Shown: piece after piece, positions 35,771 through 48,339 of the stretch
Layout of the letters: each line of letters begins with the position of its first letter
Numbering within the stretch: position 1 is the first letter of the stretch
Source of the DNA: Gigaspora margarita
Taxonomy: Eukaryota; Glomeromycota; Glomeromycetes; Diversisporales; Gigasporaceae
Direction of reading: 5' to 3'
Assembly: GCA_009809945.1 (NCBI GenBank)
Contig: WTPW01002604.1
Span: 1-64,000 of the forward strand
Length of the DNA stretch: 64,000 nucleotides
Translations under genes and position numbers: made by a program
Notes under the pieces: generated by a model
Databases searched by the model: none
What the model saw: only the letters and a program-made list of their open reading frames with translations
Told to the model about the DNA's origin: nothing

Positions 35771-36782
35771 GCTATTATGAATTTGCAAGTATGAATAATT
35801 CGAATGNAGTATTCAGACTTGGTTATTAAGAAAAATAAAAATAAATTACAAATACTTCTTGACTTTTGTGTAAATGGCCAGATACATTCATTATTTAATA
35901 CTTTACAATATCTATAAGAAAACAAATAATTAGAGTAAGATATTTTAATATCTAAAAGTTTTTATGTTATAAGCCTACTTACCTTCTGTATTTCTTATCA
36001 TTTTTATTTCGCCCTTTTTATAAGATCTTTATACATTTCACAGGAAAACCCCAACGATTCAATGTCAAAAAAAAAAAGGGTAAAATTAAAGTCAAAAACA
36101 AAAAAGAAAACATAAAAAAAAAAAACTTGCCAAAGTGTCTCCAGGAGTTCTGTCAAAATACCTTAGTGAACAAGAGATAAAAGCAAATAACTAGTAACAA
36201 AGCAAATGCTAAAACTAGATCCAGTACAATAAAGCTCGTACGTACTATGCGATTTTAATATTTTAATGAAGCAGATACAATAAATTTAATTGGTTGATCC
36301 TGATGTCAAATTACTGACACACATGCATGAGTCAAATTTAGATGCGTCAAAATTTTGGGGTGATTCGCAAATCCGCTGATATGCTCTATATTGTTAATAT
36401 AAAAAAATGATTTATGCATGAAGTTTGTACTTTGTACATTCAATTCTAACTTACGTATTCGTCAGGTGTCATTAGTGGCCAGACAAAGAGATCTAGGCAT
36501 ATTTCAGAAATAAACAAGGGTTTAAAAAATCTTATTTGTGTATCAAAATTTTAAAATCGAAAAATGAAATGAGGTGTTTAGACTCCCTAGATTAACAAAC
36601 TATCTAATAATAATAAAATGACATTAGAAGCATAATAATGAAGATCATATAAATAAGTGTATTCGAATTTAAAATAAGATTTGTACATCTCTTATTTGAT
36701 AATAAATACGTCTTCTTGTTTTATCAAAATTAAGATTTATGAATTTTAATTCTAAAACTACTTATTATTATAATGTTCTGCA
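35771..36782. other. non-coding stretch
   Basis: I see no clear gene. Upstream tyrosinase exons could be expected here on minus, but none is readable. One ambiguous base lies near 35806. A-rich runs lie at about 36065-36130. Confidence 0.35.
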
Positions 36783-37538
36783 CTGGGACCCGTAAAATTT
36801 TAGATCTAAAATTTTCACAAAAAATCTAAAAATTCAAGTATCAACTAAAATTTTCTAAAATTTTTAAATTTTAGAGAATTTTTATCTAAAATTTTCAAAT
36901 TTAACTAAAATTTTCTAAAAATTGCCATATTTCATTATAGTTTGTGATACGTAGAATGAGACTGTGCATGCGGAATATTTTGGAATTTTGGAATATTTCA
37001 GAATTTCACAATTCTGGCCTGCATTAGCAGCAAACTACCATAGTGCGAGCCTGTGTGGTAAATCAAAGAACTTTGATTTGACTATCCCTAAAGTTTATAC
37101 AAAACCTGACTAGTTTGTATTAAATATTTATGCTGTGATCTAGAGATGTGACTAGTGCAATTTGATCTAATCATTTTTATATTGCATTAAATCAGATTAC
37201 AAGCTTTGTTCTTATAATACATACTTCAAAAGAATGAACTTACCGTGAAATCTCGAAATAGCGGGCATGGGCGTTATTTCGAATCTTGGCTAGAATTAAG
37301 CTTAATTCAGGCCGAAAATTGTAATTTCACCCATGCGGGTTATTTTGAGATACGGTGTGAACTTTTCTAAATTAAATTCAAAATTTTATCAAATTTAAGT
37401 CAAAATTTATCTAAAATTTATTAAATTAAATCAAAATTTATCTAAAATTCATTAAATTTAAACTAAATTTTGCCCAAATTTTTTGTTGTTATCAGAAAAA
37501 ATTTTGAATTTTTAAAACTAAAATTTTACGGGTCCCAG
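36783..37538. mobile_element. hAT-type element, copy A (756 bp)
   Basis: CTGGGACCCGTAAAATTTTAG at the left and CTAAAATTTTACGGGTCCCAG at the right, with an exact 8-bp duplication GTTCTGCA at 36775-36782 and 37539-37546. No ORF. Copy B (37806-38893) is in the opposite orientation, so together they form a large inverted pair. Confidence 0.88.
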
Positions 37539-37805
37539 GTTCTGCATCATTTCTGAACTTATATTGATTCTCAATTGGCATATTTTAATAAATGTTCCGC
37601 ATTATTCATGAATTTATGTTGATTCTCAATTGGCATGTGTTATTCGTGAACCCTATAAGAAAATTGGACCGGATCAGCATGGGTTGCGTCAGATAGGCAC
37701 GGGTCATGATCCGGATTTGTACAGGTATGGTCCGGATTGGTATGGATTCTGTGGACGTGTAGGACCATATGCCCGTGCCAAATGGATCGTGCTCAGGTTT
37801 TGTAG

Positions 37806-38893
37806 CTGGGACCCGTAAAATTTTAGTTTTAAAAATTCAAAATTTTTTCTGATAACAACAAAAAATTTGGCAAAATTTAGTTTAAATTTAATGAATTTTA
37901 GATAAATTTTGATTTAATTTAATAAATTTTAGATAAATTTTGACTTAAATTTGATAAAATTTGAATTTAATTTAGAAAAGTTCACACCGTTTCTCGAAAT
38001 AACGCGCATGGGTGAAATAACAAGATTTAAAATACCAGTCTAAAAAATTTTGCTAGCCAATCAGATTTCGAGATCAGGTGTAACGTGAAAAAGTTCAAGA
38101 AACAAAAATAAATGAAAAATCGCTCATAACACGAAATTTCGCCTATGAAACTGCCTTCTGCGTACTAATTAAAAGTTTTCCTTGCAAAATTTTGGTATAA
38201 AATACCTTCTAACCCCAACCTATTAGCAACACCCTAACCCTAACCTAATAGCGAAATGTTTTTTTTCTAGCAAAAATTTTTTTACTGGGACCACATAATG
38301 AGCGAATTTTTTTAGACTGGTATTTCTAGTCCTATAGAGTGAAATTACAATTTTCGGCCCGAATTAAGCTTAATTCTAGCCAAGATTCGAAATAACGCCC
38401 ATGCCCGCTATTTCGAGATTTCACAGTAAGTTCATTCTTTTGAAGTATGTATTATAAGAACAAAGCTTGTAATCTGATTTAATGCAATATAAAAATGATT
38501 AGAATCAAATCGCACTAGTCACATCTCTAGATCACAGCATAAATATTTAATACAAACTAGTCAGGTTTTGTATAAAATTTTTATTAAAAATAAAGCACAT
38601 ATTACTAGAGATAGTCAAATCAAAGTTCTTTTGATTTACCGCACAGGCTCACTATGGTAGTTTGCTGCTAATGCGGGCCAGAATTGTGAAATTCCAAAAT
38701 ATTCCAAAATTCCAAAATATTCCGCATGCACAGTCTCATTCTATGTATCACAAACTATAATGAAATATGGAAATTTTTAGAAAATTTTAGATAAAAATTC
38801 TCTAAAATTTAAAAATTTTAGAAAATTTTAGTTGATACTTGAATTTTTAGATTTTTTGTGAAAATTTTAGATCTAAAATTTTATGGGTCCCAG
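37806..38893. mobile_element. hAT-type element, copy B (inverted relative to copy A)
   Basis: It has the same CTGGGACCCGTAAAATTTTAG ends as copy A and about 750 bp of matching sequence in reverse order, interrupted by a 0.3-kb MITE (38019-38337). The flanks ttttgtag and ttttcagc match poorly, so the duplication is worn. Confidence 0.8.
38019..38337. mobile_element. hAT MITE 'AATACCAGTC', copy 1
   Basis: AAATACCAGTCTAAAAAATTT is mirrored by AAATTTTTTTAGACTGGTATTT. The flanks ggtgaaat and agtgaaat form a near-exact 8-bp duplication. The core holds CACCCTAACCCTAACC. It is nearly identical to copy 2 at 46888-47204, so both are young. Confidence 0.82.
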
Positions 38894-39028
38894 TTTTCAG
38901 CAGTTTACTAGTCGAATCGGCACAGGATTTGGCATGGGTAATGAACGTAAATTCATGTGCTACCACAATAACAATGTAGATTAACTATTAAACCATAAAT
39001 ATACATAAGTAATCAATATAAACTCATA

Positions 39029-39266
39029 CAGGGGCGCCCCCAAAATTCTGGTCAGAACACTTTGGAGTGCATCGGAATCATGGTCGGTTGGATCGGAGCT
39101 GATCAATTTTGCCCCAAGATCATAAAAAATTTAACTAATAAATCATATCCATTCATTAAGTAAAAAACACCCAGCTGATAATTTTGCTATAGGACCTGCT
39201 AACAACTTGGGCTAAACACCGACCTAGATCTGACGCATCCAACCCAGAATTTTGGGGACACTCCTG
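39029..39266. mobile_element. hAT-like MITE, ends CAGGGGCG / CACTCCTG
   Basis: CAGGGGCGCCCCCAAAATTCTGG is inverted at the right as CCCAGAATTTTGGGGACACTCCTG. No convincing target duplication remains. Confidence 0.55.
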
Positions 39267-39570
39267 TAAAATTCATCAATATAGGATGAACAAGCTATCT
39301 GCATATGAAGTAAAATTTTGTAAGGAATTTTTTTTGTTAAGACACACAGGAAGTTTCATCAGTGAAATCATGAGATATTGCTCTTTTTTTAAAAAAAAAT
39401 CACTTACTGATCTTTCGCTCTCCACCAAACGAGCCAATACGTGCCACCCTTTGCCATAATGTCTGAGCCATTCCATGAAGTGTTCCTGAATGTACCACTA
39501 TTCCATGCCATCCCGACACCAAATCGTACCACCACCTGTACCACCACTCCTACCACTTTTCTTACAGGGG

Positions 39571-42430
39571 AATCGTGAAATGTCATTTGTCATTTTAGAA
39601 CCGCTATCCATTTATCAATTAATAAAAAAAAGCAAAAATAATAATAATAATAATAAGTAAAAAAAATAAAAAATAATAAATAAATAAATAAATAAATGCG
39701 ATAAAAATGAATCACTAAATATTATGCTAACTTTTATGCATTAAAGGAATACATTCGAATGTTCATATATATTTTAAAAATATAATTAATAATTTTTGCA
39801 TTCCCCGCGTAGGAATCTGGTCAGGTGTCTTGTCTAACCCGAATCTAATAAGAAGATAATTACTAAATTTTTTTTTAAAAAAAAAAACTAAATTTATCTT
39901 TTTCATAACCATCATGCTCAGCCTGGTGGTAGCACAGATTATTTCGTAAAATTTTCTATATAACAAACTTGCATCCCAAGTTATTCCTATCTTGTTTAGG
40001 CATAAGCAGTTCTTCTGTTTCACCAATATAAAGAACCTTAAGGTTTAGCTTGCGCTGTAAGAAAAGTGGTATGGGTGGTGGTACAGGTTGGTGTTGGGAA
40101 TGCTCAAATGACACAGATCATGTGGTACATACGGGAATGTTTCACGGAATGGCATGGTAAAAATAGCACGGACATTACTGCAAAGGGTGGCACGTAATAT
40201 CACGTCATATGAAATGGCGCATTCAGATGGCACGTATGTAGTGATGGGCAAATCCCGATTTTTTTAAAAAATCCCACGCGGGATGCGGGATCCCGCGTGG
40301 GATCCACGTGGGATTCGCGGGATTCACGGGATTGAGTAGAGTTTCTGGATTTTTCATGATTAATAAATAAATAAATGTATATATATATATATCATCACGA
40401 GGAATGTAATTTCTCGTTAAAATAATCATTACTTATAAATCTTACAGCATTATCACAAATAAAAATGCTTATATAGACTTTACCTACTTTTAAAGCATTG
40501 GAATCTTATAATTATTAAATTCATCAATTCAGATTTACCTTAATTTTATTAATTTTTTTTTTTAAAAAAATATTATTATATAAATACATATTTAAAAATT
40601 ATAATGGTAACAAAGCGATCAAATCATAAGGCATAAAAATTTATAAGTAGTCAGGTGTATAGTCAGGTAAAAATGTACTAAAATTTATAAGTGATCAAGT
40701 ACTGTGCATACGTACAAAAAGTTATAACTATGTTATATACATACAAAAATCCATAAACAACTCATAAAAAATTCATAATCAAGCTTATACTTCTGATCAA
40801 ATAGTCAATAATCATCTAAATCACATAAATGATTGGCTCGAATTTATTTAACTTTAACTGAAATTGGAGATTTTCGGCCATATGGTACACAATATTCTTG
40901 GTGTATTATGTTATGCAAGAAATTAAAAGTCTAGATACCCACTTTATTGATAATGACAATTTAAAAATTTATTTCAATGTACAGTTTGCGCATTATCTCT
41001 GTACGTACGTATACATTTGGAACGAGAAATAAATGCGTGCATAATATTTTTATTTAAGTACATCAAGTACTAACTAGATAGCTGCACGACGTCATCACGC
41101 GAAACCAGGAACGGATGAATGGATAGTGGTTAAATTTGAATAAATAATATGATGATAAAGGAACAGATTTGGTGTATTAATTCAATTAGGCGTATAAGTA
41201 GTGTTGTACCCTAGGGTATAATAACCTGTTAACTATTAGGCTATCCGGATACCTGAATTATAAAATTGATAAACAGATAAATTATTGAGGTATCCGGTTA
41301 ACTTATAATATAATATAGGATAATATAGGGTAAAATACAATTTTAATAAATATTTTAATTTGCGTATTATTTATATCCTAGCATCACCTGGTGTAAAGCT
41401 TGTCTACATCATAAATTTAACGTATTTAAATAAGAACATAATGATTTTAATATTTCGTTCGTTTATTATATTTATTTGATAGGTCGATATTACACTTTAA
41501 ACTTATACTGGCTTTCAGTTATATAATAGCAATTATTATATTATATATATACATACTTGCACAGTAAGCACTTATTTTATTTTTCTATTATATACTTTAC
41601 ACAGTACGGAATACAATAAGAAAAACACAAGTTGAACGTTGCGCGATAAAGGATTATTCTATACTATTATTGTTCCGAGTCATTTCTGAATTTACTTCAA
41701 TTCTGATCGAAAGGTGTTCTTTCTAGATTTTCAATAATCGTCAATTCGTAATGCAGATCATGAGACTAATTCTTTAATTGGTTCATCTTTGTTTTTTTTT
41801 AATACACTTTATTGAGCAAGGATATGGCTTCGTGACTCATGAAATTTGTTATAATGAACGCCTAAATACTATAAAATTCTGGTCTTGAGTGTAACCTGAA
41901 ATTCAAGCTAAACCTTTAAGATTCTTTGTATTGGCATAAGATAGGGGTGCAAGTTGTTGTGTCGAAAATTTTATGAAAGAATCTGTGCTACCACTAGGCT
42001 GAACATGACGGTCATGAAAAAATAATTTTTTTTTTTTAAAATAAAATTTATTAATTATCTTCTTATTAGATTCGGCCTAGACAAAGTCACCCGACCAGAT
42101 TCCTGCTATTACCAAAAAACAAATGCGGGTGTGTTCTACGCGGGGAATGCAAAACTTATTAATTAAATTGTTAAAATACACATGAATATTCGAATGATTC
42201 TTTTAATGTATGAAACGTTAGCATTTAATATTTAATGACTCATTTTTATTTATTTATTTATTTATTTATTTTTTTTTAATTTTTTTACTTTATTATTATT
42301 ATTATTTTCGCTTTTTTTTTATTAATAGGTAAATGAATAGCGGTTCTAAAATGACAAATGACATTTCACGATTCACAAATAACACATGCCAATTCAGAAT
42401 CAACATAAATTTAGAATGACGTGGAACATT
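39571..42430. mobile_element. large element with ~400-bp inverted arms
   Basis: The left arm (39571 to about 40000, starting earlier at about 37590-37650) and the right arm (about 41955-42430) are inverted copies. Shared blocks include 'gaaatgtcatttgtcattttagaaccgctat', an (ATA)n/(AAAT)n run, 'gcattccccgcgtag' and 'ctggtggtagcacag'. The interior (40020-41955) has no readable gene. It contains GC-rich 'ggtggcacg' units (40050-40240) and a 'tagtgatgggcaaatcccg' half-element (40236-40340) built on 'cgcgtgggat'. Confidence 0.5.
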
Positions 42431-42666
42431 ATCATAATAAGGGGGTTTCAGATAAATTTCGTAAATCTTATTTTGATAAAATAGGAAGAGATGTACAAAT
42501 CTTATTTATTTTTTAATTAAAACTAGGCACTTGAGTTGTTTAAGGGAGTTAGAAAAGGATGTACTGTATCGTATTTTATCGCTGTATACTAACATGTTAC
42601 ATATTAATTATATGAAGTTTTAGTTGCAATTCTCAAATTCTTATCGATTTCATATTACAATATATA

Positions 42667-43069
42667 CCGTATAAGCGCGAAATAACGCCCATCTGTGCGT
42701 TAATTAATTGACCTGCGAGTTATTTTAGATACGCCATGTGCATTATTTCGAAATGTGTGTTGATTTTTTTTGACTACAATATTATCTTCCATAATGTATG
42801 TAATTAGGTGCACTTACGAAATGGCACTTATGGAATGAAATCTACATATAATGTTACAATGCGATGTGCACTTATAGAAAGAAAGTTCGTGTAAAGTGCA
42901 CTTATGAATGATGCACTTATGGAAGGTCGGCTGTATATCATTTCCAACAATGATAAGCTATTGCACGTTAATTTGGAACGTCAATGGGCGTTAATTCGAG
43001 ATCGCAAACTATTTTTGTAAGATTTGATTTTCAAAATAAGCACATGAGCGTTATTTCGCGCTTATACGG
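42667..43069. mobile_element. Tc1/mariner-type MITE, ends CCGTATAAGCGCGAAATAACGC
   Basis: The first 22 bases are mirrored at the right end, with TA on both sides. Inside, at about 42795-42936, lies the remnant of a second, pogo-like MITE (gcacttatggaaggtcggctgta). Confidence 0.78.
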
Positions 43070-43269
43070 TAGAACTTTGCATTAATAATGCTGGGAAATT
43101 GTTTGATGTTTATTTATAGTCTTTACATATTAGTACAATTTTTTTAGGACGTGATTTTTATAAACTTCATATTTAGTATAACTTTTTATTATTTTCAATC
43201 TTTTTTATCATAATTATGTGAGCTAACTTGCCTTATTTTTTGTTGAATTTATGTTACTTCTAATTAACT

Positions 43270-44000
43270 ATTCTATATTGTTTCTAATTACGATGCATTT
43301 TATATTATATAATTTTTTATCTATCCCTATTGCAATATGGTGACTACTGTATGTGATTAATTTTGAATTAGTTTGCATCGGAATTATCATGATTTCTGCC
43401 GTTAATTGCTGTAAAATTCTGTTAAAGAATTTACTCGTTATTCCAGTGATCACAACTGTAATACTGTATGTGGTAAGGTGAATTAATTTGCATTGGAATT
43501 GTTATAATTTCTATCATGAGCTACTTAAAAATTATTACAATACTTACTTACTATTCCAGTGACTACAATATGTAGTCAAAATGAGATAATTTGCATTGGA
43601 ATTATCATATTTTCATTGCGAGTTACTATAAAAAAATTATTACAGAACTTGCTATTTTAGTGATCATTATGTGTGCTTAAGTCTGAGTTAGTTAGTATTG
43701 GAGTTGTTGTGGTTTCTATTATAAGCTATTGTGAATTATTCCTGATACAGAAATTGCTATTATGGTGGCCAAAATATGTGATTATGGTAAGTTAGTTTGC
43801 ATTAGAATTAATGCGATTTTTATCGTGAGCTAATAAAAAAATTCTGTTACAGAACTTACTCGCTATTTTGATAATCGCAATATATGGTTAAGGTAAGTTA
43901 GTTTACATTGGATTATCATAATTTCTATCGCGAGTATTACAGTAAAAATTTTATTACAGGACGTACTCTTATTTCAGTGATTTTTATCGTTGGTACTGTA
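43270..44000. repeat. intron-like satellite, block 1
   Basis: About seven degenerate units of 105-135 bp: 'gttacagaacttactcactattccagtgaccacaatatgtggttaaggtaagttagtttgcattggaattatcat..'. Blocks 2 and 3 lie at 48340-48905 and 51190-52235. Confidence 0.75.
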
Positions 44001-44315
44001 AAAATTCTGTTGAAAACATATTATTCTCTTGATACGTTATTTAAGTTATCATTTAATAATATCAAATATATATAGAATGCATAACACGGAAAATTTGTTT
44101 TTTTTTTTTAAACCAATAAGTGGATGACTCATATTATCTTGATTTTCACGATAAATATTTTTGATATAAAGTCTAATATATATTTAGTAAACACAATAAA
44201 ATCCTTTTAAGAATGCATCATAACATTATGGAAACATAGTTATAATCAGTAATGATTTGGGAGTAAATCGATTGTTGGTATATTCGTACGCAGTATTTAA
44301 TTTTTCAAAATAGTA
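44001..44315. other. non-coding stretch
   Basis: Nothing recognised. Confidence 0.3.
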
Positions 44316-44549
44316 ATGCATACTTCTATGGAATCAAAAGTCGTTGAACTTAAAAATCTTATAAATTCAATCCGAATTCGAAAAAAAATTTTGGGGCATA
44401 TGCGTATAGATTGGCGCAGATATGAAATTTCACGCAAATCTTTCCGTTTTAATCAACAAGGAAATCCGGCAAGACTCGAAACCAATGAGTTTTTTAGCAC
44501 ATGCCCAAAGGCTAATTTTAAAGGCAATGATAACGGCAAAAAAGATTGA
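44316..44549 (+). CDS. small ORF, 77 residues, unknown
   Basis: It reads MHTSMESKVVELKNLINSIR and onward, basic in the middle (RIRKKILGHMRIDWRRYE) and polar at the end (KGNDNGKKD). Composition is closer to a protein than most chance ORFs here. I recognise no domain, and no intron or neighbour supports it. It could be a fragment of a larger lost gene or chance. Confidence 0.25.
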   Translation: MHTSMESKVVELKNLINSIRIRKKILGHMRIDWRRYEISRKSFRFNQQGNPARLETNEFFSTCPKANFKGNDNGKKD

Positions 44550-45420
44550 AGAGGGTTAACTTAAAGGTTTAATTTTGCATTATCGATATTAATAAATTGG
44601 TGGTTTTTGAATTGACACTATTTTTCCGAAATGGGATATAAATTTAGGGTTAGTTATGAACCCTAATTAAGTAGAAATTCTGATTCCAAAATTTTCCAAA
44701 TCCAAACTAAGACGTAATGCCGGAGTTTAAATGCAACCTTAATTAAAATCATACTTGAAAATAGTAGAACTTTGGGAATAAATTTCTCACGGCCATTTTC
44801 AAATAGGTAATGAACGAATAAAGTTTATTGCTATTCTTGATAGGGATAGGAAGAATGTAGATTTTTTCAGAAGCATATGCATATATGTACATGAATTCGT
44901 TTAAATAAATAAAAAAGGGTGAGATCTTATCAAGATAAAAAGAAGATTAAATTTTGTCTATGATTAATAAAGCTAACACATTAGTTATCTATGTAGTTTT
45001 CTGTATAAATCTTGATAGTGAAATCGCATTGAAATATTTTTACTCCATTACTGGCATTTTTAATTTAACCAAAAAAATGATTACTTTGGATATTATTTTA
45101 GAATCAGGCATTAACAAATTAATACTACTATGAAAAATGTATATTATAGATTGAAGATTTTCTATAATATGCTTATTCTAAAAAAAAGCAAAATTATGAT
45201 CTTGAATGATATCGAACAGCTGTAGTTTCATAAAGTTTTAAACAATCTTATGAGTAACAAAAAGGGTTTTCAGATTTTATATATAATAATAGTTTTCATT
45301 TTTTTAATCAGATATATGATTTGAAAATATCAAAATCTGCGTTCATAATATATTAAATACCGTTCTCATATTTATTGAAAAAAAAATGAATTGTTTATTA
45401 TTTATTTTTTTTAATTTTAA
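44550..45420. other. non-coding stretch upstream of the Kelch gene
   Basis: The first, signal-peptide exon usual in this family should lie here or be lost; I could not read it. Confidence 0.3.
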
Positions 45421-46347
45421 GTTACATTTATTTAGCTGATGCTTTTATTTGTCTCGGGTGCCAAACATATTTAATCAATAACAAATTATATTATGTCGGA
45501 TATTTTTCAGATTCATTTCACATTTATATTGATTTAACAGGAGCACCATTAGCTGACGATACCATTATTGATTCATCTAAATGGATTAGTCTTCCATCCA
45601 ACCCAGATCCAAATTGCTCTTATTCACCATTTTTAGGTGGTAAAACAAATGATAAACTTTTCTTTACTACAACAAATTCATTTGACGTAAAAAATTATTT
45701 TTTCACTAAAAACTTGAATAGTAAAAATTTAATTTTTATTAAAAATTCCTTCGCTTTTAATGATGTGAAATATATTGATATATTTGATACCACATTAAAT
45801 GAATGGGAACCAAAAATTAATTTAACAGGAACGCCTAGTAAATATTTTTGGGATATTTTCCTATGGGTTTCCGATAATAAAACTGGAAAATCCTATTCGT
45901 TTCAATTTTTATCTAAAGCTATAGATGTATTTGATACTATCAATTTTAAATGGTCAATTAGTGCATCAATTCCATTACAATATTTAAATTATTTTGATGA
46001 GTCTTTATTTGGCTCTCGAGTTTTAATACCAAGTGGTAAAATTATGCAAATTGGTGGAAAAAATTCAAAAGATGAACCTGCAAAATTAATGACAAGATTA
46101 TTAACATATGATACCATTACAGATTCATGGGAAATAATTGTAAAATCTTTTATTTTGCTAGTAATTATTATTATTTACTATATTAAATAACATTTAATTA
46201 TTGATTTGTTTATATAATATAGAATACAATAGGTGAAATACCTGACGAACGTACTTATCATACAGCTGTTTTAAGTAAAGATTAATATTAATAAGCTCAA
46301 AAAGGTTATAAATGATGTTTATTATTGTTATTAAAATATTAAAATTT

Positions 46348-46384
<37 letters not shown>

Positions 46385-46913
46385 CGACAGATGGTCGCAT
46401 TATTATTTACGGTGGAACTACAATAAAGTTTCTGATTATCCAGCTTATCCACGTTTAGCAGTTTTAAATATTTCGAATTACGAATAGTCTGCACCACCAG
46501 AAATAAACTCTATCGGACCTATAACTTTACATACATCAATCATAATTAAAAATTATATGATTGTAGCATTTGGTAATTATTATTTGTTTTTTTGTTCATT
46601 TAATAAATCAAAAAAAAAATTTATTATTTGTTATTATTAATTGTTTTTTAATCTTAAAGGTCAAAATTTGACAAATGACAAATTGATCAGTAGTATCTAT
46701 AAATTGGACATATCAAATCCATCAATCTATAAATGGTCATTATTATCTAGTTATAATGATTATATTTCTTTTCCAGAATTTCTTTATAATCGTCTAGCTA
46801 TTAAAATATTTATAGCTGGAATTGTTTTTTTGGTTGTGGCAATTCTGAAATTTCTTTTTAAAAAGCGTGAAAGCACTATTACTTCTAAAACAGCATTTAA
46901 AATACCAGTCTAA
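45421..46913 (+). pseudogene. Kelch-repeat membrane protein gene, broken
   Basis: Four exons are readable: about 45421-46139, 46223-46274, 46385-46572 and 46660-46913. The first gives LYYVGYFSDSFHIYIDLTG, KWISLPSNP, YIDIFDTTLNEWEPKINLTG, ..SGKIMQIGGKNS.. and YDTITDSWEII. Then come GEIPDERTYHTAVL, DGRIIIYGG, YPAYPRLAVLNISNYE and KLDISNPSIYKWS: Kelch blades (..GG, Y/W-x6-W) of a propeller. Near the C-terminus IKIFIAGIVFLVVAILKFLF is a membrane segment followed by KKRES. Kelch proteins of this layout are numerous in AM fungi; a surface-binding role is inference. Damage: a frameshift at IYGGT, and NYEW changed to NYE-stop near 46485. Intron 3 begins GTAATTAT and ends AAAG, a non-standard acceptor. 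Intron 2 contains a 32-base poly-T (46351-46382). The last residues come from an inserted MITE. Confidence 0.8.
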
Positions 46914-47204
46914 AAAATTTCGCTAGCCAATCAGATTTCGAGATCAGGTGTAACGTGAAAAAGTTCAAGAAACAAAAATAAATGAAAAATCGCTCATAAC
47001 ACGAAATTTCGCCTATGAAACTGCCTTCTGCGTACTAATTAAAAGTTTTCCTTGCAAAATTTTGGTATAAAATACCTTCTAACCCAACTTATTAGCAACA
47101 CCCTAACCCTAACCTAATAGCGAAATGTTTTTTTCTAGCGAAATTTTTTTTACTGGGACCACATAATGAGCGAAATTTTTTAGACTGGTATTTCTAGTCC
47201 TATA
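46888..47204. mobile_element. hAT MITE 'AATACCAGTC', copy 2, in the last Kelch exon
   Basis: It is nearly identical to 38019-38337. An exact 8-bp duplication TACTTCTA lies at 46880-46887 and 47205-47212. The left end supplies the residues KTAFKIPV and a stop. Reading straight across one copy of the duplication gives ESTITSNQSDYGSITPA-stop, evidently the former Kelch tail. Confidence 0.92.
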
Positions 47205-47212
47205 TACTTCTA

Positions 47213-48339
47213 ATCAATCTGACTATGGATCAATTACTCCTGCTTAACTTTCAAAAATTTTATAAAAGTAACTTATGTAACATAATGTTACTATTGGTAG
47301 CGTAGTTTACTTGTGAATTATTTCCTAAGAATTTACCTTTTACATGCGCTGATTTTAAATTTATTTTTCTATAATTTATAAAGTTGCTTTTTTTTTTTAA
47401 AAAAAAAAATTTCTAGTGTATTTTTAAAAAGTGATCAGATATTTAAATATTTTAATTCTATTCTCTATTAAATCCATCTGTCTTTACAATCGTATTCTAC
47501 TATCTAATTAAAATTTTAATGTCCAATTAAGGCATAAAAATCAACAAGAAATGCGTCGGGCAAATGCAGTGAGCCATGTGAAATATAATTAATTTTTGTG
47601 TATCAAAATATTAGGATAGAATTTAGTGTAGGTAGTTCTATAGCAAATTAGTGTAAGTTTTTTTTTTTAGTTGTTATTATTATTGCAGTAGATCTATTCG
47701 TGTAAATTAAATTTTTTTTCATGTTTACTAAAGAATTATTTAACTCAAGCTTATTCATCAAAAGTAATAAAGTTCAGCATTCTTAGATGAACTTAAGACC
47801 CTTCATTTAAAAATTTATCATTTTTTTTTAATTCTCCTAATTTCACCATCTGTAGAGATGTCAGCTGCAAAGTCGCATCTCTTTAGAATTAGTTGCAACC
47901 TTTGAAACCCTCTTTTTGTCACAAAAAGATGTAAGTTCACAAAACATATGATCGAAAGTTTATGCAATTATTGTTATTAATAGAATAAATATTAAAATTA
48001 AAAGTTATCTTTGTAATGTAGATTACGTATTATTTAAAATTTAGTTAAATCATATATTTTATAAAATACATTGTATTATAATATTATTAATAATAAGACT
48101 TATACATTAGATTGCTATATTATATCATTTAATTACAACATTACAATATTATATTACATTGTGACTTTATGATATTATGGTATTTTTATAATCTGCAGCT
48201 TATCATCAGATTTTATACTTAAAAAATCGCTAATGTTACAACTCTAGATGACTATAAAATAATATTTGCAGCAAGCACCACTAATCATATCATCAGCAAT
48301 AACTTTACTGTTATTAATTAACTATTTGTTAGATTGTAT
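47213..48339. other. non-coding stretch after the Kelch gene
   Basis: The first ~30 bases are the displaced Kelch tail; the rest shows no gene. Confidence 0.4.

Larger units (their letters stand above)
37651..39570. mobile_element. composite insertion with CCC(C)TRTAAGAAAA ends
   Basis: CCCTATAAGAAAA at the left and TTTTCTTACAGGGG at the right are inverted. The flanking bases ttcgtgaa and atcgtgaa differ at one position, suggesting an 8-bp duplication. It interrupts the left arm of the inverted element that continues at 39571. Copy B of the CTGGGACCC element and a 238-bp element (39029-39266) are nested inside. GC-richer ends (37656-37800 and 39410-39560) carry 'tggtccggattggtatgg' and 'taccaccactcctaccac' units. 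Confidence 0.5.

Noticed and set aside
37630-37818. 62-residue ORF
   Set aside because: It spans the end of one mobile element and the start of another; the repeats 'ggtccggattggtatgg' explain it.
40236-40340. hAT end TAGTGATGGGCAAATCCCG
   Set aside because: No matching right end is present, so only a half-element with internal 'cgcgtgggat' palindromes can be claimed.
41199-41340. Possible small hAT element starting TAGTGTTGTACCC
   Set aside because: The right end and an 8-bp duplication could not be matched convincingly.
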